64,000 bases of DNA, from assembly GCA_027405735.1 (NCBI GenBank), contig JAPEHQ010000006.1, forward strand, positions 1,612,001-1,676,000, given 5' to 3'. Positions 33,742 through 45,409 of the stretch are shown in pieces. The position numbers and the translations under genes are program-made. The notes beneath the pieces are model-generated. The model saw only the letters and a program-made list of their open reading frames with translations, was not told where the DNA came from and made no database searches. Numbering within the stretch: position 1 is the first letter of the stretch; the number at the start of each line of letters is the position of its first letter. This DNA comes from Mucor racemosus (taxonomy: Eukaryota > Mucoromycota > Mucoromycetes > Mucorales > Mucoraceae).

Positions 33742-34467
33742 TCAAAGATGGTGAAGATCCTCCTTTGGATAAGAAGCAAGTAAATCTTCGATATCAATTT
33801 TTGAGAGTGCAGACATTTCCTCAAGGGTTTTAGTATCGCAAACATGAGTTAGCCATTGATATCTACGAAGACTTGAGCTAGCTCCAGGATCCAATGCTTC
33901 AGCACCTTTGCGTAAAAGACCTGCATTTTTTACCGCATCACCGAGAGAAGGCTCCAATGTCGCAGAAATCTTGCTTTGCAAAATACGACTTGCTAAATTA
34001 ACAGAAGAAAGACCATTTGTGGAAACAGCAACTTGTAATGATTGGTCTCTGTAAGAACATGTCATGTCAAAATCAGATAAATCTTTTTGATTTGCTACAT
34101 TCACAGGGATTCTACGAGCGCAACATGCATGTGAGATGTATTGACATAATTGAATGTCATCTGAACGGGTGACAAACACAAGATGATTACCAATAAGTTG
34201 CTCTTCCTCGAATGCTTCTCCTGCCCATCCAACTTGATTATTTTGGATTCTATATATCAATTCTTTACACATTCGATCAAGTGGACCTACAACTGTAACT
34301 TGAGCATCTGCTTCCAAGGCAGATAAAACTCGACTAGCTGCAATTTCATCATGGCCAACGACTAGAACACTTTTTCTATGACAACGGAATGCAATCATTA
34401 ATGAAGCACCACCTTGGGGCACAGGTGTCATAATGTCAGTATTGTTATTAGTAGTAGTAGCAAGCAT
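33742..34467 (-). CDS. MET8: Precorrin-2 dehydrogenase / sirohydrochlorin ferrochelatase-like (Met8 family)
   Basis: Met8-type enzymes oxidise precorrin-2 with NAD and insert iron to make sirohaem for sulfite reductase. Intronless, 241 aa, similar to the N-terminal CysG/Met8 module. The Rossmann part is ASLMIAFRCHRKSVLVVGHDEIAAS (shown in two pieces: residues about 20-35 and 36-48), followed by VLSALEADAQVTVVGP. Then come VFVTRSDD, IPVNVANQKDLSDFDMTC, and the typical LQVAVSTNGLSSVNLASRI. The usual glycine-rich GGGxVA is GHDEIA here, so two loop glycines are missing; NAD binding may be altered. It lacks a SUMT methyltransferase domain. It sits between BRE1 and RTT106 on the same strand with 228- and 162-bp gaps. 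Confidence 0.8.
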   Translation of the reverse strand: MLATTTNNNTDIMTPVPQGGASLMIAFRCHRKSVLVVGHDEIAASRVLSALEADAQVTVVGPLDRMCKELIYRIQNNQVGWAGEAFEEEQLIGNHLVFVTRSDDIQLCQYISHACCARRIPVNVANQKDLSDFDMTCSYRDQSLQVAVSTNGLSSVNLASRILQSKISATLEPSLGDAVKNAGLLRKGAEALDPGASSSLRRYQWLTHVCDTKTLEEMSALSKIDIEDLLASYPKEDLHHL

Positions 34468-34629
34468 TTTATATAATCTTGTGTTAAAACGAAAGAAAAA
34501 AAAACTATCAAATAATACTATAATTTATTTTATATTCAATGTATACGTTTTCATGCGCATTGATGGAACAAGAAATATTCACAACGCAAAAATTAGTTAA
34601 ATTTTTCTATAAAAGGGATACAGGATTAC

Positions 34630-35868
34630 TTAATCGCTTTCATCCAACAACTCTTCTTCTCCTTCTTCATTTTCAGACATAACAGCATCTTCAAATTCAT
34701 GCTCTTCTTCATGAGCTAGTTCTTTATTTGTTTGGTCCTCTGCATCTTCGTCATCTTCGTCATCTTCTTCATCAGCAGAAGCATCTGTATCAAATTCCAA
34801 TGGTTCATTTTCATCATCGCTAGGCTCGAAATCTTCGTCATTTTCTGATGTGTCCTGTCCATCGTCATCGCCATTATTTCCTTCATTTGTTTCATCTTGA
34901 TTCTCTCCTTTATTAACTGCTTTTCTTTCTTCGGCCATACTATGATCATTGATGTTTACTTTTTTGGTGTATGCTTCAATTCCTCCATATTCTGATTGTT
35001 CAATCATTGAGAATTGCACAGTATCATCATCGCCATCTTTTGTTGTACGGAAACCGGCGGAACCCAATATCTTGGACTCTGGTCTCAGGGTCAATGTCAA
35101 GTCAAATGTACGTTGTGTAATGTTGGTAATCACTGTAGATGCCAAGCTAGAAACAGGGAAAAACAACGTGGGCTTCTTAAAGCCAAACAAGATGCCAGTA
35201 GGTAAGAAGAATAAGAATCCATCCTTGGCTTTAAGATATCCAATAACATGAGATCGATCTTCTTGTTTCCCTGTAATTGAAGAGACACCAGTAGATCTAA
35301 AAAATTCTTTTGATGGCTGTGTAATTGGAACGCGTGCATGTTCTGTAATTAATTGAGAGATAATTTCATGCTTGTTGGTCTCTAAAATCTGATCCTCTGT
35401 ATTTGGCTTTTTAAGTGTCACATTAGCTTTTTCTTGAGTATTGAAAACGATAACATCTTCTGTTTTCAAAAATATGGTGTAAGTGTAGCTTTTGACTGCC
35501 TTGTCTGGACTAGGGACACAAGCACCGCCAAGTTGTGAAAGATCATCCAAATTATATTGAACTTCAATGGCATTTTGTTTAGAATTGTAAAGTATTAAAC
35601 GCGTGCGAGTAATAATCAAATCTAACTTTTTTCTGGCTGGTAATTGAAAAGATACATCCATGATACGTAATATTTCATCGCTTGACAAGGCATTTTTATC
35701 TTCTAATTTGCGTCTTTTAACATCTCTGTCTGATGGAGGTTTATTATCATAATAATTCACTAGTCGTTCAATGACTCTGGAGCTTGCAGGGTAAGATCTG
35801 ATCAGATCCTCAACAGATTGAACAAGATTAGGGTCGTCAATACTTTGATTTAACCAGGTCATTGGCAT
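34630..35868 (-). CDS. RTT106: Histone H3-H4 chaperone Rtt106
   Basis: Intronless, 412 aa. Rtt106 delivers newly made, K56-acetylated H3-H4 to replicating and silenced chromatin. The tandem PH-like module spans about residues 65-310. Its diagnostic segment is GYLKAKDGFLFFLPTGILFG then FKKPTLFFPVSSL and TQRTFDLTLTL, ending FSMIEQSEYGGIEAYTKK. The last 90 residues are extremely acidic (long D/E runs such as ADEEDDEDDEDAED), the histone-binding tail common to chaperones. Residues 1-60 (PMTWLNQSIDDPNLVQSV) resemble the Rtt106 dimerisation region. Start is the first ATG after a stop-rich 5' region. Confidence 0.9.
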   Translation of the reverse strand: MPMTWLNQSIDDPNLVQSVEDLIRSYPASSRVIERLVNYYDNKPPSDRDVKRRKLEDKNALSSDEILRIMDVSFQLPARKKLDLIITRTRLILYNSKQNAIEVQYNLDDLSQLGGACVPSPDKAVKSYTYTIFLKTEDVIVFNTQEKANVTLKKPNTEDQILETNKHEIISQLITEHARVPITQPSKEFFRSTGVSSITGKQEDRSHVIGYLKAKDGFLFFLPTGILFGFKKPTLFFPVSSLASTVITNITQRTFDLTLTLRPESKILGSAGFRTTKDGDDDTVQFSMIEQSEYGGIEAYTKKVNINDHSMAEERKAVNKGENQDETNEGNNGDDDGQDTSENDEDFEPSDDENEPLEFDTDASADEEDDEDDEDAEDQTNKELAHEEEHEFEDAVMSENEEGEEELLDESD

Positions 35869-36909
35869 TTTTTTTTAACTTGTGGTTAAATGGAGGTGTG
35901 TGGAATGATTGAAAATGGATTATATTAAAACTTATACCCAAAAAAAAATATTTAGACGATTTTAAATTAAATTTCAGACAACTGCATGTTGTGAAATCAG
36001 ACGAACAAAGGGTGGAACCAAATGCCAGTTGATTATAATGTAGAATGCATTTGAAACAACCATTATATTCTCATATTTTGAATGAATATATAGATTTATA
36101 ATATGATAAAGAAAATCACTTCTTATTGCGCCTTACAAATCCTTTGGATACTAACACTAAATACAGTGCATGACTTGCGCTTTCATACTCGTACGGTTTA
36201 ATATTACAAAATCTGATCTCCTTGTTGTCCCATATTTTGATTTATAACCTGTGAAAAAGTTGACTCCAAAACATGATTTCGTGGTTTATCCTTGCTTATA
36301 AAACCATTTTGAGCTATATACATTAATGATTTTTTAAAAATGAGCGATTTATCTTGGCAGACATGAACATTATGTGTAATTTTCACAGAACTTTCATACA
36401 CAAAGCGCTTATCGCAGCTCAAAATACGCCATTTTTATAGGCCCCCTGGCCCTTCTTGCTACTAGTCGTTTCTCAATGAAAAATTGAGCTAGAACGTTCA
36501 TCTTATACTCATAATGTAGATAAAATAATGATTCATATGAAGCAATTAAAATATCTTATTTTGAATAAAAAAAATTTTTTTTCTGGCAAAAAAACATGCA
36601 CTGAACTGTTCGCTAAATATTAAGTAAAAATTCTTTGAATTCATTGTGTAAAATATGCTAAAAATACGAAAAAATCGAAAAAAAATCCTTCACGAAGCGT
36701 ATATGATTAATTGATAAGCTATAAGATGCATTTTTGCATTCGTTTTATCATATCAACAATGATTTTGAAAATGCTCAAAAAAGAATGTTTTTGAGAGTTG
36801 ACAGCAAACCATATAGATAACAATGATTTTCCATTAAATGTTTTCTGCAGCCATTCAACTTTGAAGCGATTATACTTTGAAAATGTTTCATAAATACAGG
36901 TTATTTTTT

Positions 36910-37800
36910 TTTTTACTACTGAGGCTTGCATTTAGGTCAATAATCTGTCTTCAAGTCTTGATTTATTAGTAATTCCATCCAAAATTTACATTTTTTTGAA
37001 AATTTAAAAAGTGTCCAGTAGATACAGTTGTCTACTAGTTGTTTGTCTATTAACTGCAGACTATTTACTAAATTAACTCATTCAAGGAATAATGGCTTAT
37101 GATTTTTTGTTATTTTTCCTGGTGTTTATTCGCTTGCGATTATTTAAATCAGTAGTTGAAATTTGGTGTATTTTCGCAAAATGGATGAAGGACACATTGC
37201 ATTACAACTTTGATTATACATAAAGAGAACGTTTACTTACTGATTTGGTAACTGTCATTGCCATATATGCTGGCTTTGGCCGGTGATTTAGCATTATTTC
37301 TAATTTTAAATGGCCTACTACTGAGCAAAAAAATCCACTTGGAAAAAGGGCACGCTCGATTTCTATGATCTAACTGGTAAACCAATAAGATGTTAAAAAT
37401 ATAGATTTATATAGTGTTACGGCTGTAGTATATATATTGAAAATTGCAGCCCATTTGAATCAGTATTCATTAATTGCAAGCATTTTCCCAGTTGCTTTTT
37501 TTTATAACGCAGAGGAAGACAGGTTTCTCTTTGGAAGTCGCGTTTTAATCCTTCAAAAACAGCTGTTAACTACTGAAATCAAGATATGTTATTTATATAC
37601 TCACTGCGCATTAAGTGCAACTTTAAAGTTCAATTATTTCGAACCATCATTTGATTTATGAAAAATTTCAAAGAATATCTGAAACAACAACCCATATAAA
37701 ATAAGCTAAAGTGCACTTCTTCGTTTCCTTATTGTCATAGCAATTTGTGGAGGCTGAGCCTTGTACAATTCTGTAGATTATCACAAGACGTACCAACAAT
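36910..37800 (+). repeat. RepB family, most complete copy
   Basis: About 890 bp. The left part matches 17410-16930 in reverse. The right part matches 60470-61060: shared phrases include TGCCATATAYGCTGG, AATTTTAAATGG, CCATTTGAATCA and CTTCAAAAACAGCTG. Substitutions and indels are spread throughout, so the copies are old. Confidence 0.75.
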
Positions 37801-38310
37801 TGTAACGGGAGCTCATTTGGATCCATATTTGATGAGAACTGGTGAGATTATTGACCTTAGTTAGTATAAATAGCAGGTGACTAACTTGTTGTTCAAATTT
37901 ACCGAATGCACAATGAATCATGGAAGCTGATATCTAAAATACTTGTAGTACCTTATTAATACCTATGTTTATGTAGAACGGCAGCCTACTTGGATCAGTG
38001 TCCATAGAGATCATCATATTTAAATTGATTTTAATAAAAGTGCGTAGCAGTAAGCTATAGAAACATTTTGACGATGATTTTATCGACACACAGTAGGTTG
38101 CAAAAGCTGCCCTTTAAGACCATTGTGCCAAAGATGTATCCCTACTCTCATGTAAAGTTGGAAGTTATTAGGTTTGATATTCGCCGAGGTAGGGTTCTCG
38201 TTTTCGGCTTTTAACTGTTGTAAAAAAGTAGATTTCTGATAGGTTTTAAATTGTTTTCGAATGTTTTCGTTCAATATTGAGTCGAATCACGTAAAACCTT
38301 TAAATAAGAT

Positions 38311-39420
38311 AGATCTAACTCAAAGCTGCTCTACATTTTTTGTTTTAGCAAAAAATATTGGATTTTGGTCGAGATAATCAAAATAATAGGGACTTATCAC
38401 AGCTTAAAACCTATCATAACGGGGTCCCAAAATTTATTCTAAAAAATGGACGAAAAATGATGAAAAAAACAAAATCGTTTAATTGATCATGAACTGCAAA
38501 GTAAGTCGACCTAGTATATTAAATAGCTTTTGTACAGGTTTAAATTCTGCATCCACCTAAATAAAATTCAGACAAACATTTCACATTAAATTTTGCGTAA
38601 AATGCAATTGAAATTTTGAAGATTTTTTGAAGATATACATCACTTTTTATAAGCATATTTAAAATATAATTAATTGAGAGGATGAGCAAAACCATTATCT
38701 ATCGATCAAGCTATTGTACAATCTTTTAGCTGCATTTTTCGTAGAGCAAACAAGATTTTTGTCCCAATTTTTTCAGATTCAGAATTTGGGACGAGGGTAT
38801 ATAAGGGAAAAATGGAAGCTAGAAATGGAGGTACCTTTTTGTCCACATTCTTGAGGATATCTCCACAAAAAATCAATATTTTGAAAAACTCTAAATTGGG
38901 TCCGAGAGAGCTTAACGAGCTTAATGACATGCATGCAAAAAAAAATGTTGCTCAATTTAACCAATATTTTGAAACCTACTATAGAAATGCCCAAAAAAAT
39001 GAAAAAAAATAAAAGTGCTCAGAATTTTTTTATACTTAAATATGTTATAGAGCACTTTAAAAAAAGTAAGTTTTATTATTAAAAAGTGTTAGCATAACTT
39101 AATTTTTTCTAGAGATATGAAGTCTCAAAGTTTTCAATCCATTAGCAGTGAAATACGCGTAAAAAATCTGAAACCTTAGCACTGAAAAATAAATACCACC
39201 TGCAAAAAGTAGGGTATTTTTGGATACTCATTTTTGGATTAAAGTTGAACATCTCAGGTACATTGACATATAATTTTTTCTTGGTGTTATTTAGTGAAAA
39301 AAAAAAGTATAGCAGCGATGAAAAATGAGACCCAGTTTTCAAGGAAAAAGCAGTGAATTTTACGCGTTTTTGAGTCTTTCGTAAGATATAAAATAAATTT
39401 AGGAATAGGTAGCATAATGC
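38311..39420 (+). repeat. RepA family, recent copy 1
   Basis: From about 38411 to 39420 it is nearly identical to 42213-43206 with scattered single-base changes and tiny indels. Left of that the match is weaker. Open frames in it are broken in the older copy at 14045, so it looks non-coding. Both copies end at TAGGTAGYATAATGC. Confidence 0.85.
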
Positions 39421-40261
39421 AATTAATTTATTTCTATTTAGTAGTGTCTATGGTATATTGTAAAAAATATTTATTATGAGGTTAGTTATAGAAAGAAGGC
39501 ATACTCCGATTTTGAAGATTGAAACTATCAATTTTATTTTTTGAAAATTCAAATTTAATATTAGAATTCATTTTAACTTATCAAGCGTAGTTTCTTCGTG
39601 TACTACAGCAAGCCAAAATAGGTTGTGAAGGACAGAACGAACAAAATAAATTGTAGTTTTTTTTTATTGACTAATTAGTAAGAAAAATAATTTCACAAAT
39701 ATCATTCAATGTGATTGTTTAGCTTCTACATAGAAAAAAAAAATCTAAAAATTATTTTTTATTATATATTATACTGTATTAACAGATATTGTTTTTCTGT
39801 GGAGATCGGACGAGATCTGGTGTTTTTAACATTGATGGCCGTAACTTTTATAGATTATAAATTTTTTGTTACTATATGGTATATATACAGTATACATGCT
39901 TTATCTACTACTAAATTTTTGTATATATACGTAGCACTATTGTGCATCTATTGATTATATACTCACTGAAAACTTCATTTATATTTTCTAGTAAAATAAA
40001 GGCAGCTTTGCATTATTGCACCTAGCATAATTACATGGTGGTATAGGGCAAAGATAACAGATTTTTCTTTGTATTTCGATCAGGAATAAAGATTTTTTTG
40101 TAAACCAAATTGCTGCTGATACTCAGCAAATAGCAGTATTATATACCAAAGAAAACAAATATGGTTAAATTACTTAATATTGCACATATCGAGAAAACCC
40201 AAAATAACAGATAGGTAGAAGGACGGCAATTAAAAAAAGCAAACATAGAGGGGACGTTCGT

Positions 40262-40336
40262 CCTAGTTGCTAGACTTATGCGCTTTACAGCTAGTTCAAA
40301 CGGAGAGGTTGTGGGTTCGAAACTCATATAAACGGA
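40262..40336 (+). pseudogene. tRNA-Leu-like remnant
   Basis: The stretch carries wording of a class II tRNA-Leu: a D-arm-like TAGTTGCTAGACTTATGCGC, then CGGAGAGGTTGTGGGTTCGAA. The T-arm 40311-40327 pairs imperfectly (GTGGG/CTCAT). No acceptor stem or anticodon stem forms. It could be a dead tRNA or the head of a tRNA-derived SINE. Confidence 0.35.
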
Positions 40337-42107
40337 TTTTCTTCGGAACTTGCTTTTGCCGGGCTAGAAGCGCAGCTAATCACCCCCCTCGCTTTCTTTT
40401 CGCTTCACATTTCAATGCACAGCTTTCAAAAGACTACCAATTGTTTTCTTCTCATGTTTACTCTAGTATTTTTAGTGTTATTTCGGAAATCCATTTTCTT
40501 TATGAATATTTTATTTCACAAGCATACAAAAGACACATTCTGCACGCAATAATTTAATAATGTAAACTGTATTGTAGGCCTACTACTCTCTGTATATTTT
40601 AATTTTGGTTTTCCTCTAGTAAGTAACAAATAGAGTATTACTAATTGTAACATAAAGGCATACATAATGGGATATATTTAGTCATTTTTCAGAAAGACTT
40701 GAAAAGAGCTCAGCGAATAACATCGTTAATTATATTTGGATTTCTATCAGTTCCTGCTTCAGTCATCATCAGTTAGAAATTGGTTTGTCATCAACTTTAA
40801 CTTAACCTTAAAAAAGAACTTCAGGATAATCATTACTGCATGAACAATACAATTCAAGGCATATACTGTTGTGAATTAGCTGATATAATAGCTAATAAAA
40901 AAAATATAAAAAAAACGGTAGTAAGTCAACTAGAATATAGTAATCTTTATTGACTTTAAGAATAAACTGAAGATCTCTATTTTGTCCTAAGCTCCTCTTT
41001 ATATATACATTTCAAATCTATTCTAATTTCGGTATTCATTCCTATTACAAGTGCTGTTATTTTCTATTATCTAAACTGTTAGTGATGGTTCCATATCTCA
41101 TAAGGAATGCTGTTCCAGTTTCCATATCTCTTCTAGGAATGCTATCTTGTCATGAATGATAGGAGTTGTCAACTCTAAATTAATAAATTTGTTTTAATTC
41201 AACACCAGATGAAATGGAGATCATAGTGTATCTTAACCACAACTGTAACTCTTCTCTCAAGAAACATTTTATATGTAAAAGCTTAAAAATAATGCCCAAA
41301 GGTATGTACAGGATTCCGTCAATTTATTATTTATTATTATGCATGTTATATTCCACCAAGTACCATACTTTATCACTGTCTACAGTATCAATACATCTTA
41401 CAATCTATTGGCTACGACATGTATTGAAGTGCAAAGTCTTGATATCGGATATAAGAAACTTCTAGCATATTACGTTTAATTCAGTAATTAGCAAGAACGC
41501 TTGGACCTCAATTATGACACCATATTATTTTATCCCAGCGTTTAATCAATTAAGTAGCTATCAAATTAACATCCAATCATATTTAGTGCAGCGTTGAAAC
41601 AAGACAACTCATAAGCTCTGCAAGCACAGTTAAATCATGATTGATCCATTTCTATCCATATATAGATTACTATCAGATAGATTTAATGGTCCCATAGTGC
41701 CTTAAACTACATCTCAGGAGCTCAATATCAAATCAATATACAGTAAAAGGCTATGCTTTTAAATCTAAATAAACAATATCTTGTTTTTATTATACAGTTA
41801 AAGAATTGATTCATCAAAGATGAAAATATAGGATACAACAACAAGTAGTTTTATTGGACAGAAATATCATGTTTTGCTGATGGTTTTCTCAATTCACAAT
41901 CATTTGTAAAAGTAGAAATATAAACTTTTATGCAAGATATATGTAAATCTATCATCATGTATAATTGAAGATTAATTGGATCAATATTCACAAGGATGGA
42001 GCTTTTTTTCTTTATTTTCTGCAGTTGTAAATATTAGTTTATTATTATGTAAAACTTAAAACTCATTATCCAGGGCTTAATTTCTGTATTCACAATATAG
42101 ATCTAAT

Positions 42108-43206
42108 TGATTGCTACTTTGTATTTTTTGTTTCAGCCAAAAATATTGATTTTTCATCGAGATAATCAAAATAATAGTCAATATTACAGCTTACAGCTTA
42201 TGATAACCGGGTTCTAAAATTTATTCTAAAAAATGGACGAAAAATGATGAAAAAAACAAAATCGTTTAATTGATCATGAACTGCAAAGTAAGTCGACCTC
42301 GTATACTAAATAGCTTTTGTACAGGTTTAAATTCTGCATCCACCTAAATAAAATTCAGACAAACATTTTATATTAAATTTTGCGTAAAATGCAATTGAAA
42401 TTTTGGAGGTTTTTTGAAGATATACATCACTTTTTATAAGCATATTTAAAATATAATTAATTGAGAGGATGAGCAAAACCATTATCTATCGATCAAGCTA
42501 TTGTACAATCTTTTAGCTGCATTTTTCGTAGAGCAAACAAGATTTTTGTCTCAATTTTTTCAGATTCAGAATTTGGGATGAGGGTATATAAGGGAAAAAT
42601 GGAAGCTAGAAATGGAGGTACCTTTTTGTCCACATTCTTGAGGATATCTCCACAAAAAATCAATATTTTGAAAAACTCTAAATTGGATCCGAGAGAGCTT
42701 AACGAGCTTAATGACATGCATGCAAAAAAAATGTTGCTCAATTTAGCCAATATTTTGAAACCTACTATAGAAATGTCAAAAAAAATGAAAAAAAATAAAA
42801 GTGCCCAGAATTTTTTTATACTTAAATATGTTATAGAGCACTTTAAAAAAAGTAAGTTTTATTATTAGAAAGTGTTAGTATAACTTAATTTTTTCTAGAG
42901 ATATGAAGTCTCAAAGTTTTCAATCCATTAGCAGTGAAATACGCGTAAAAAATCTGAAACCTTAGCACTGAAAAATAAATACCACCTGCAAAAAGTAGGA
43001 TATTTTTGGATACTCATTTTTGGACTAAAGTTGAACATCTCAGGTACATTGACATATAATTTTTTCTTGGTGTTATTTAGTGAAAAAAAAAAGTATAGCA
43101 GCGATGGAAAATGAGACCCAGTTTTCAAGGAAAAAGCAGTGAATTTTACGCGTTTTTGAGTCTTTCGTAAGATATAAAATAAACTTAGGAATAGGTAGTA
43201 TAATGC
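42108..43206 (+). repeat. RepA family, recent copy 2
   Basis: Direct repeat of 38311-39420, same orientation, 2.7 kb away. The near-identity argues for recent duplication or gene conversion. Divergence rises sharply left of about 42213. Confidence 0.85.
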
Positions 43207-43636
43207 GACCAACTCGTACCTGTTTAGCAGTGTTTAAGATATACCTGAAAAGTGATTAGTATGAAATTATTGTATAGTTTCAGGTATCAGAACTGTGTCT
43301 TTTTGACCAAAAGTTTAAAAGCGGCATCTCAATTCTTTTTACCTGCATATCCTGTCAGGTTATTATTCGAATTTGTGTATTTTTGGTGAATTTGAGTACA
43401 AAAGACCATAATGAAATGTTTTTCAGACGTTACTGAATGATATAATAGATAATTTACTTTATTATTTGGTTCAAACAAATGAAAAAAAAAATCTTTAGAA
43501 AAAATTACTGTTAACTGAGTCCACTTATTGTGGTAATTGATAGGTGAAAATAATAGGATATTATGTGTGATTTGTTAATTTTATCATATAGTGATAATGT
43601 ATGTATTAATGTATTTAAAAAAAGCTAATATATATC

Positions 43637-45123
43637 TCAAAGAGATTGAGCGATGGTTGTATATGCAAAACGCATAATATGCAAAATAGCATATATGATA
43701 GGTATGTAAATGAGTAAATAGAGCAAATAGCCATAGCATTCTCTCAAAGTGTTATGTAACTGGATTGGGATCTTTACAGTTCTTCCGTTATAGATACGAT
43801 CGTTTTCTAAATCATTTTCCTCTGGGAATTTACCATGCTCATTGAAATAAATAAGTCGCTTATCTTTTTCAGCCCATCTATCCAATAGCCAACGTGTAAA
43901 GTTTTCAGTGTCTGTAGGTAATTTATCAAGGCGGTAACGACGCATGTGAATATGAATTTCATGAGGACCATTTCCCTCACAATAGATGCGCTTCATGGTC
44001 ATGACATCTTCGGGATTCTGTCCAGCTTCAATACCGGGATAACCAACTGTAAGGTCATAAAGCCATTCCACACTGTCGCCTAATGTTTCTTTACATAACA
44101 TCAATCCTGTTGTTCTTGGTAAAAGGGTAAATTTGTAGTCATCCTATTTATACATGTATAAATTTTAATATTACACAAAAATATCCATTTTTTAAGTATC
44201 GAAATTACCATGTGAAGTTTAGCTGCGAATTCTTTGGATTTTTGGCGAGTGTTGTCTGAAATAACTGGTAGAGTTTAACATATGCAAACGGTTAAAAAAT
44301 CTGACCGATTTACACAAAGAAATCTATAAATACCTGTTCCCTCTGGGAATAAAACTAACCACAAGGGTCTACCTCTTTTTTTGGCAGTTTCAAGGTTATT
44401 GATGATATTATCTTTATCATGTTCCAGTTTTCGCTTTAAAAAGATGAATTCAAAGAACTTCATACCCTATAAAACATGAGAGAAAATTAGACTAAACTCG
44501 GTAAAATCATACACCAGAAAAAGGAGAAATAGTTTACCCTAATTCAATATTAAAAATGTTCAGTGTTCCAATATGAAATAACAACATGAAAAAGACTTAC
44601 ATGCCATAAATAGGTACTTGACTTAAACTATGTTTAAGCATAATCTTTAATGCACCATGTGCCTTTGATAAATAAGCTAAAAACCAAACATAAATCCAAT
44701 CCGCATAAATCTTTAAATGATAAATTGTAAGTGATCTTCCAAGATAATCTTAAATTTTTGGCGGGTTACCTGATGATTTGATATCATAATAAGTCTTTCG
44801 GGAAAAGATATTCCGGTTACTTGGCCCTTTATGTTACGAGTTAACAATTGTTCCAATGCTTCATTTTCAGTATCGTCTTCCAAATCATTAGTGATGCTAT
44901 CATCAAATGTAATAATCAACTCTCCCGGCGCAAATATCTTCATGATTTGAAACAAATTTTGAGACCATTGTCGCATTATATGTGCATGAAAAGCATAATA
45001 CCATTTCTTTGAAAATGGCCAAATGAAAATGGAAAGGAGTTGGACAGCTACAATCAATGTTGTATGGCCCCATAAACCTAATGTACAAAGTACCCCATTT
45101 GTAACAATTCGAATTGTTTCCAT
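43637..45123 (-). CDS. Lysophospholipid acyltransferase, LCLAT1/Cst26 (AGPAT-like) family
   Basis: A membrane enzyme that transfers acyl groups to lysophospholipids. Exons: 45123-44770, 44710-44601, 44538 (one base), 44466-44334, 44255-44209, 44143-43637, giving 383 aa. Only with the single-base exon does the frame close; it yields PIYGMGMKFFEF, where relatives have PxxGWGMxFF. Motif I is SNHQVIYADW (NHxxxxD), motif III FPEGT, then LLPRTTG. An N-terminal hydrophobic segment (LWGHTTLIVAVQLLSIFI) and a C-terminal one (YLLYLLIYIPIIYAIL) flank the catalytic core. The ATG at 45123 is the first in frame. It shares a 286-bp divergent promoter with TMA16. Substrate (lysocardiolipin, LPA or lyso-PI) cannot be told from sequence. 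Confidence 0.88.
44538..44538 (-). other. Predicted 1-nucleotide microexon of the acyltransferase gene
   Basis: On the minus strand, the exon ending GGCAT (44601) is followed by GTAAGT and, 62 nt on, GAATTAG. One G (44538) comes next, then GTAAAC, and a 71-nt intron ending TTTATAG. AT+G+GGTATG gives Met-Gly-Met in frame. Skipping the base shifts the frame and hits TGA at once. Confidence 0.65.
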
Positions 45124-45409
45124 TGATTTGTTATTCAAGATTTTCTTTCTCGTGTGATGTCAAGTGATGAAAAAGAAAAAGAAAAAAAGATAATGAAAGA
45201 GACAAACAGTACAAGGAGATTATCAAAAGGTGCAAATCATCTGTTCTTTAACTAGAGAGTGTATTCTAGGTGACTGTCGCCCCCAAAACAAAAGAACCTG
45301 AGTAAAGAGAAACAGCTCAAATCGTGGCTTTTTTTAGTTTCATTCAAAGGAAAAGCCAAAAAAAACGAAAAAAATATTTCTTTTTCATTAAAAGTATATA
45401 TAGATCATA

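Larger units (their letters stand above)
35869..43636. other. 7.8-kb gene desert, repeat-rich
   Basis: No gene recognised. It contains a RepB copy (36910-37800), two near-identical RepA copies (38311-39420 and 42108-43206) and a tRNA-Leu-like remnant (40262-40336). An open frame on the minus strand at 36422-36204 is unlike any family I know. The stretch 39420-42107 between the RepA copies has no recognisable content. Confidence 0.5.

Noticed and set aside
38706..39342. Open frames inside the RepA copies (also 42493-43212)
   Set aside because: They are shared by the two near-identical copies only because of recent duplication. In the older copy at 14045 the same frames are broken by stops and shifts, so they are not coding.
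40267..40557. 96-codon open frame over the tRNA-like relic
   Set aside because: No similarity to any family and overlaps tRNA-like wording; treated as chance.
39420..42107. RepA direct copies as LTRs of a larger element
   Set aside because: The 2.7-kb interior has no coding capacity, primer site or purine tract, and the copies lack TG...CA ends.
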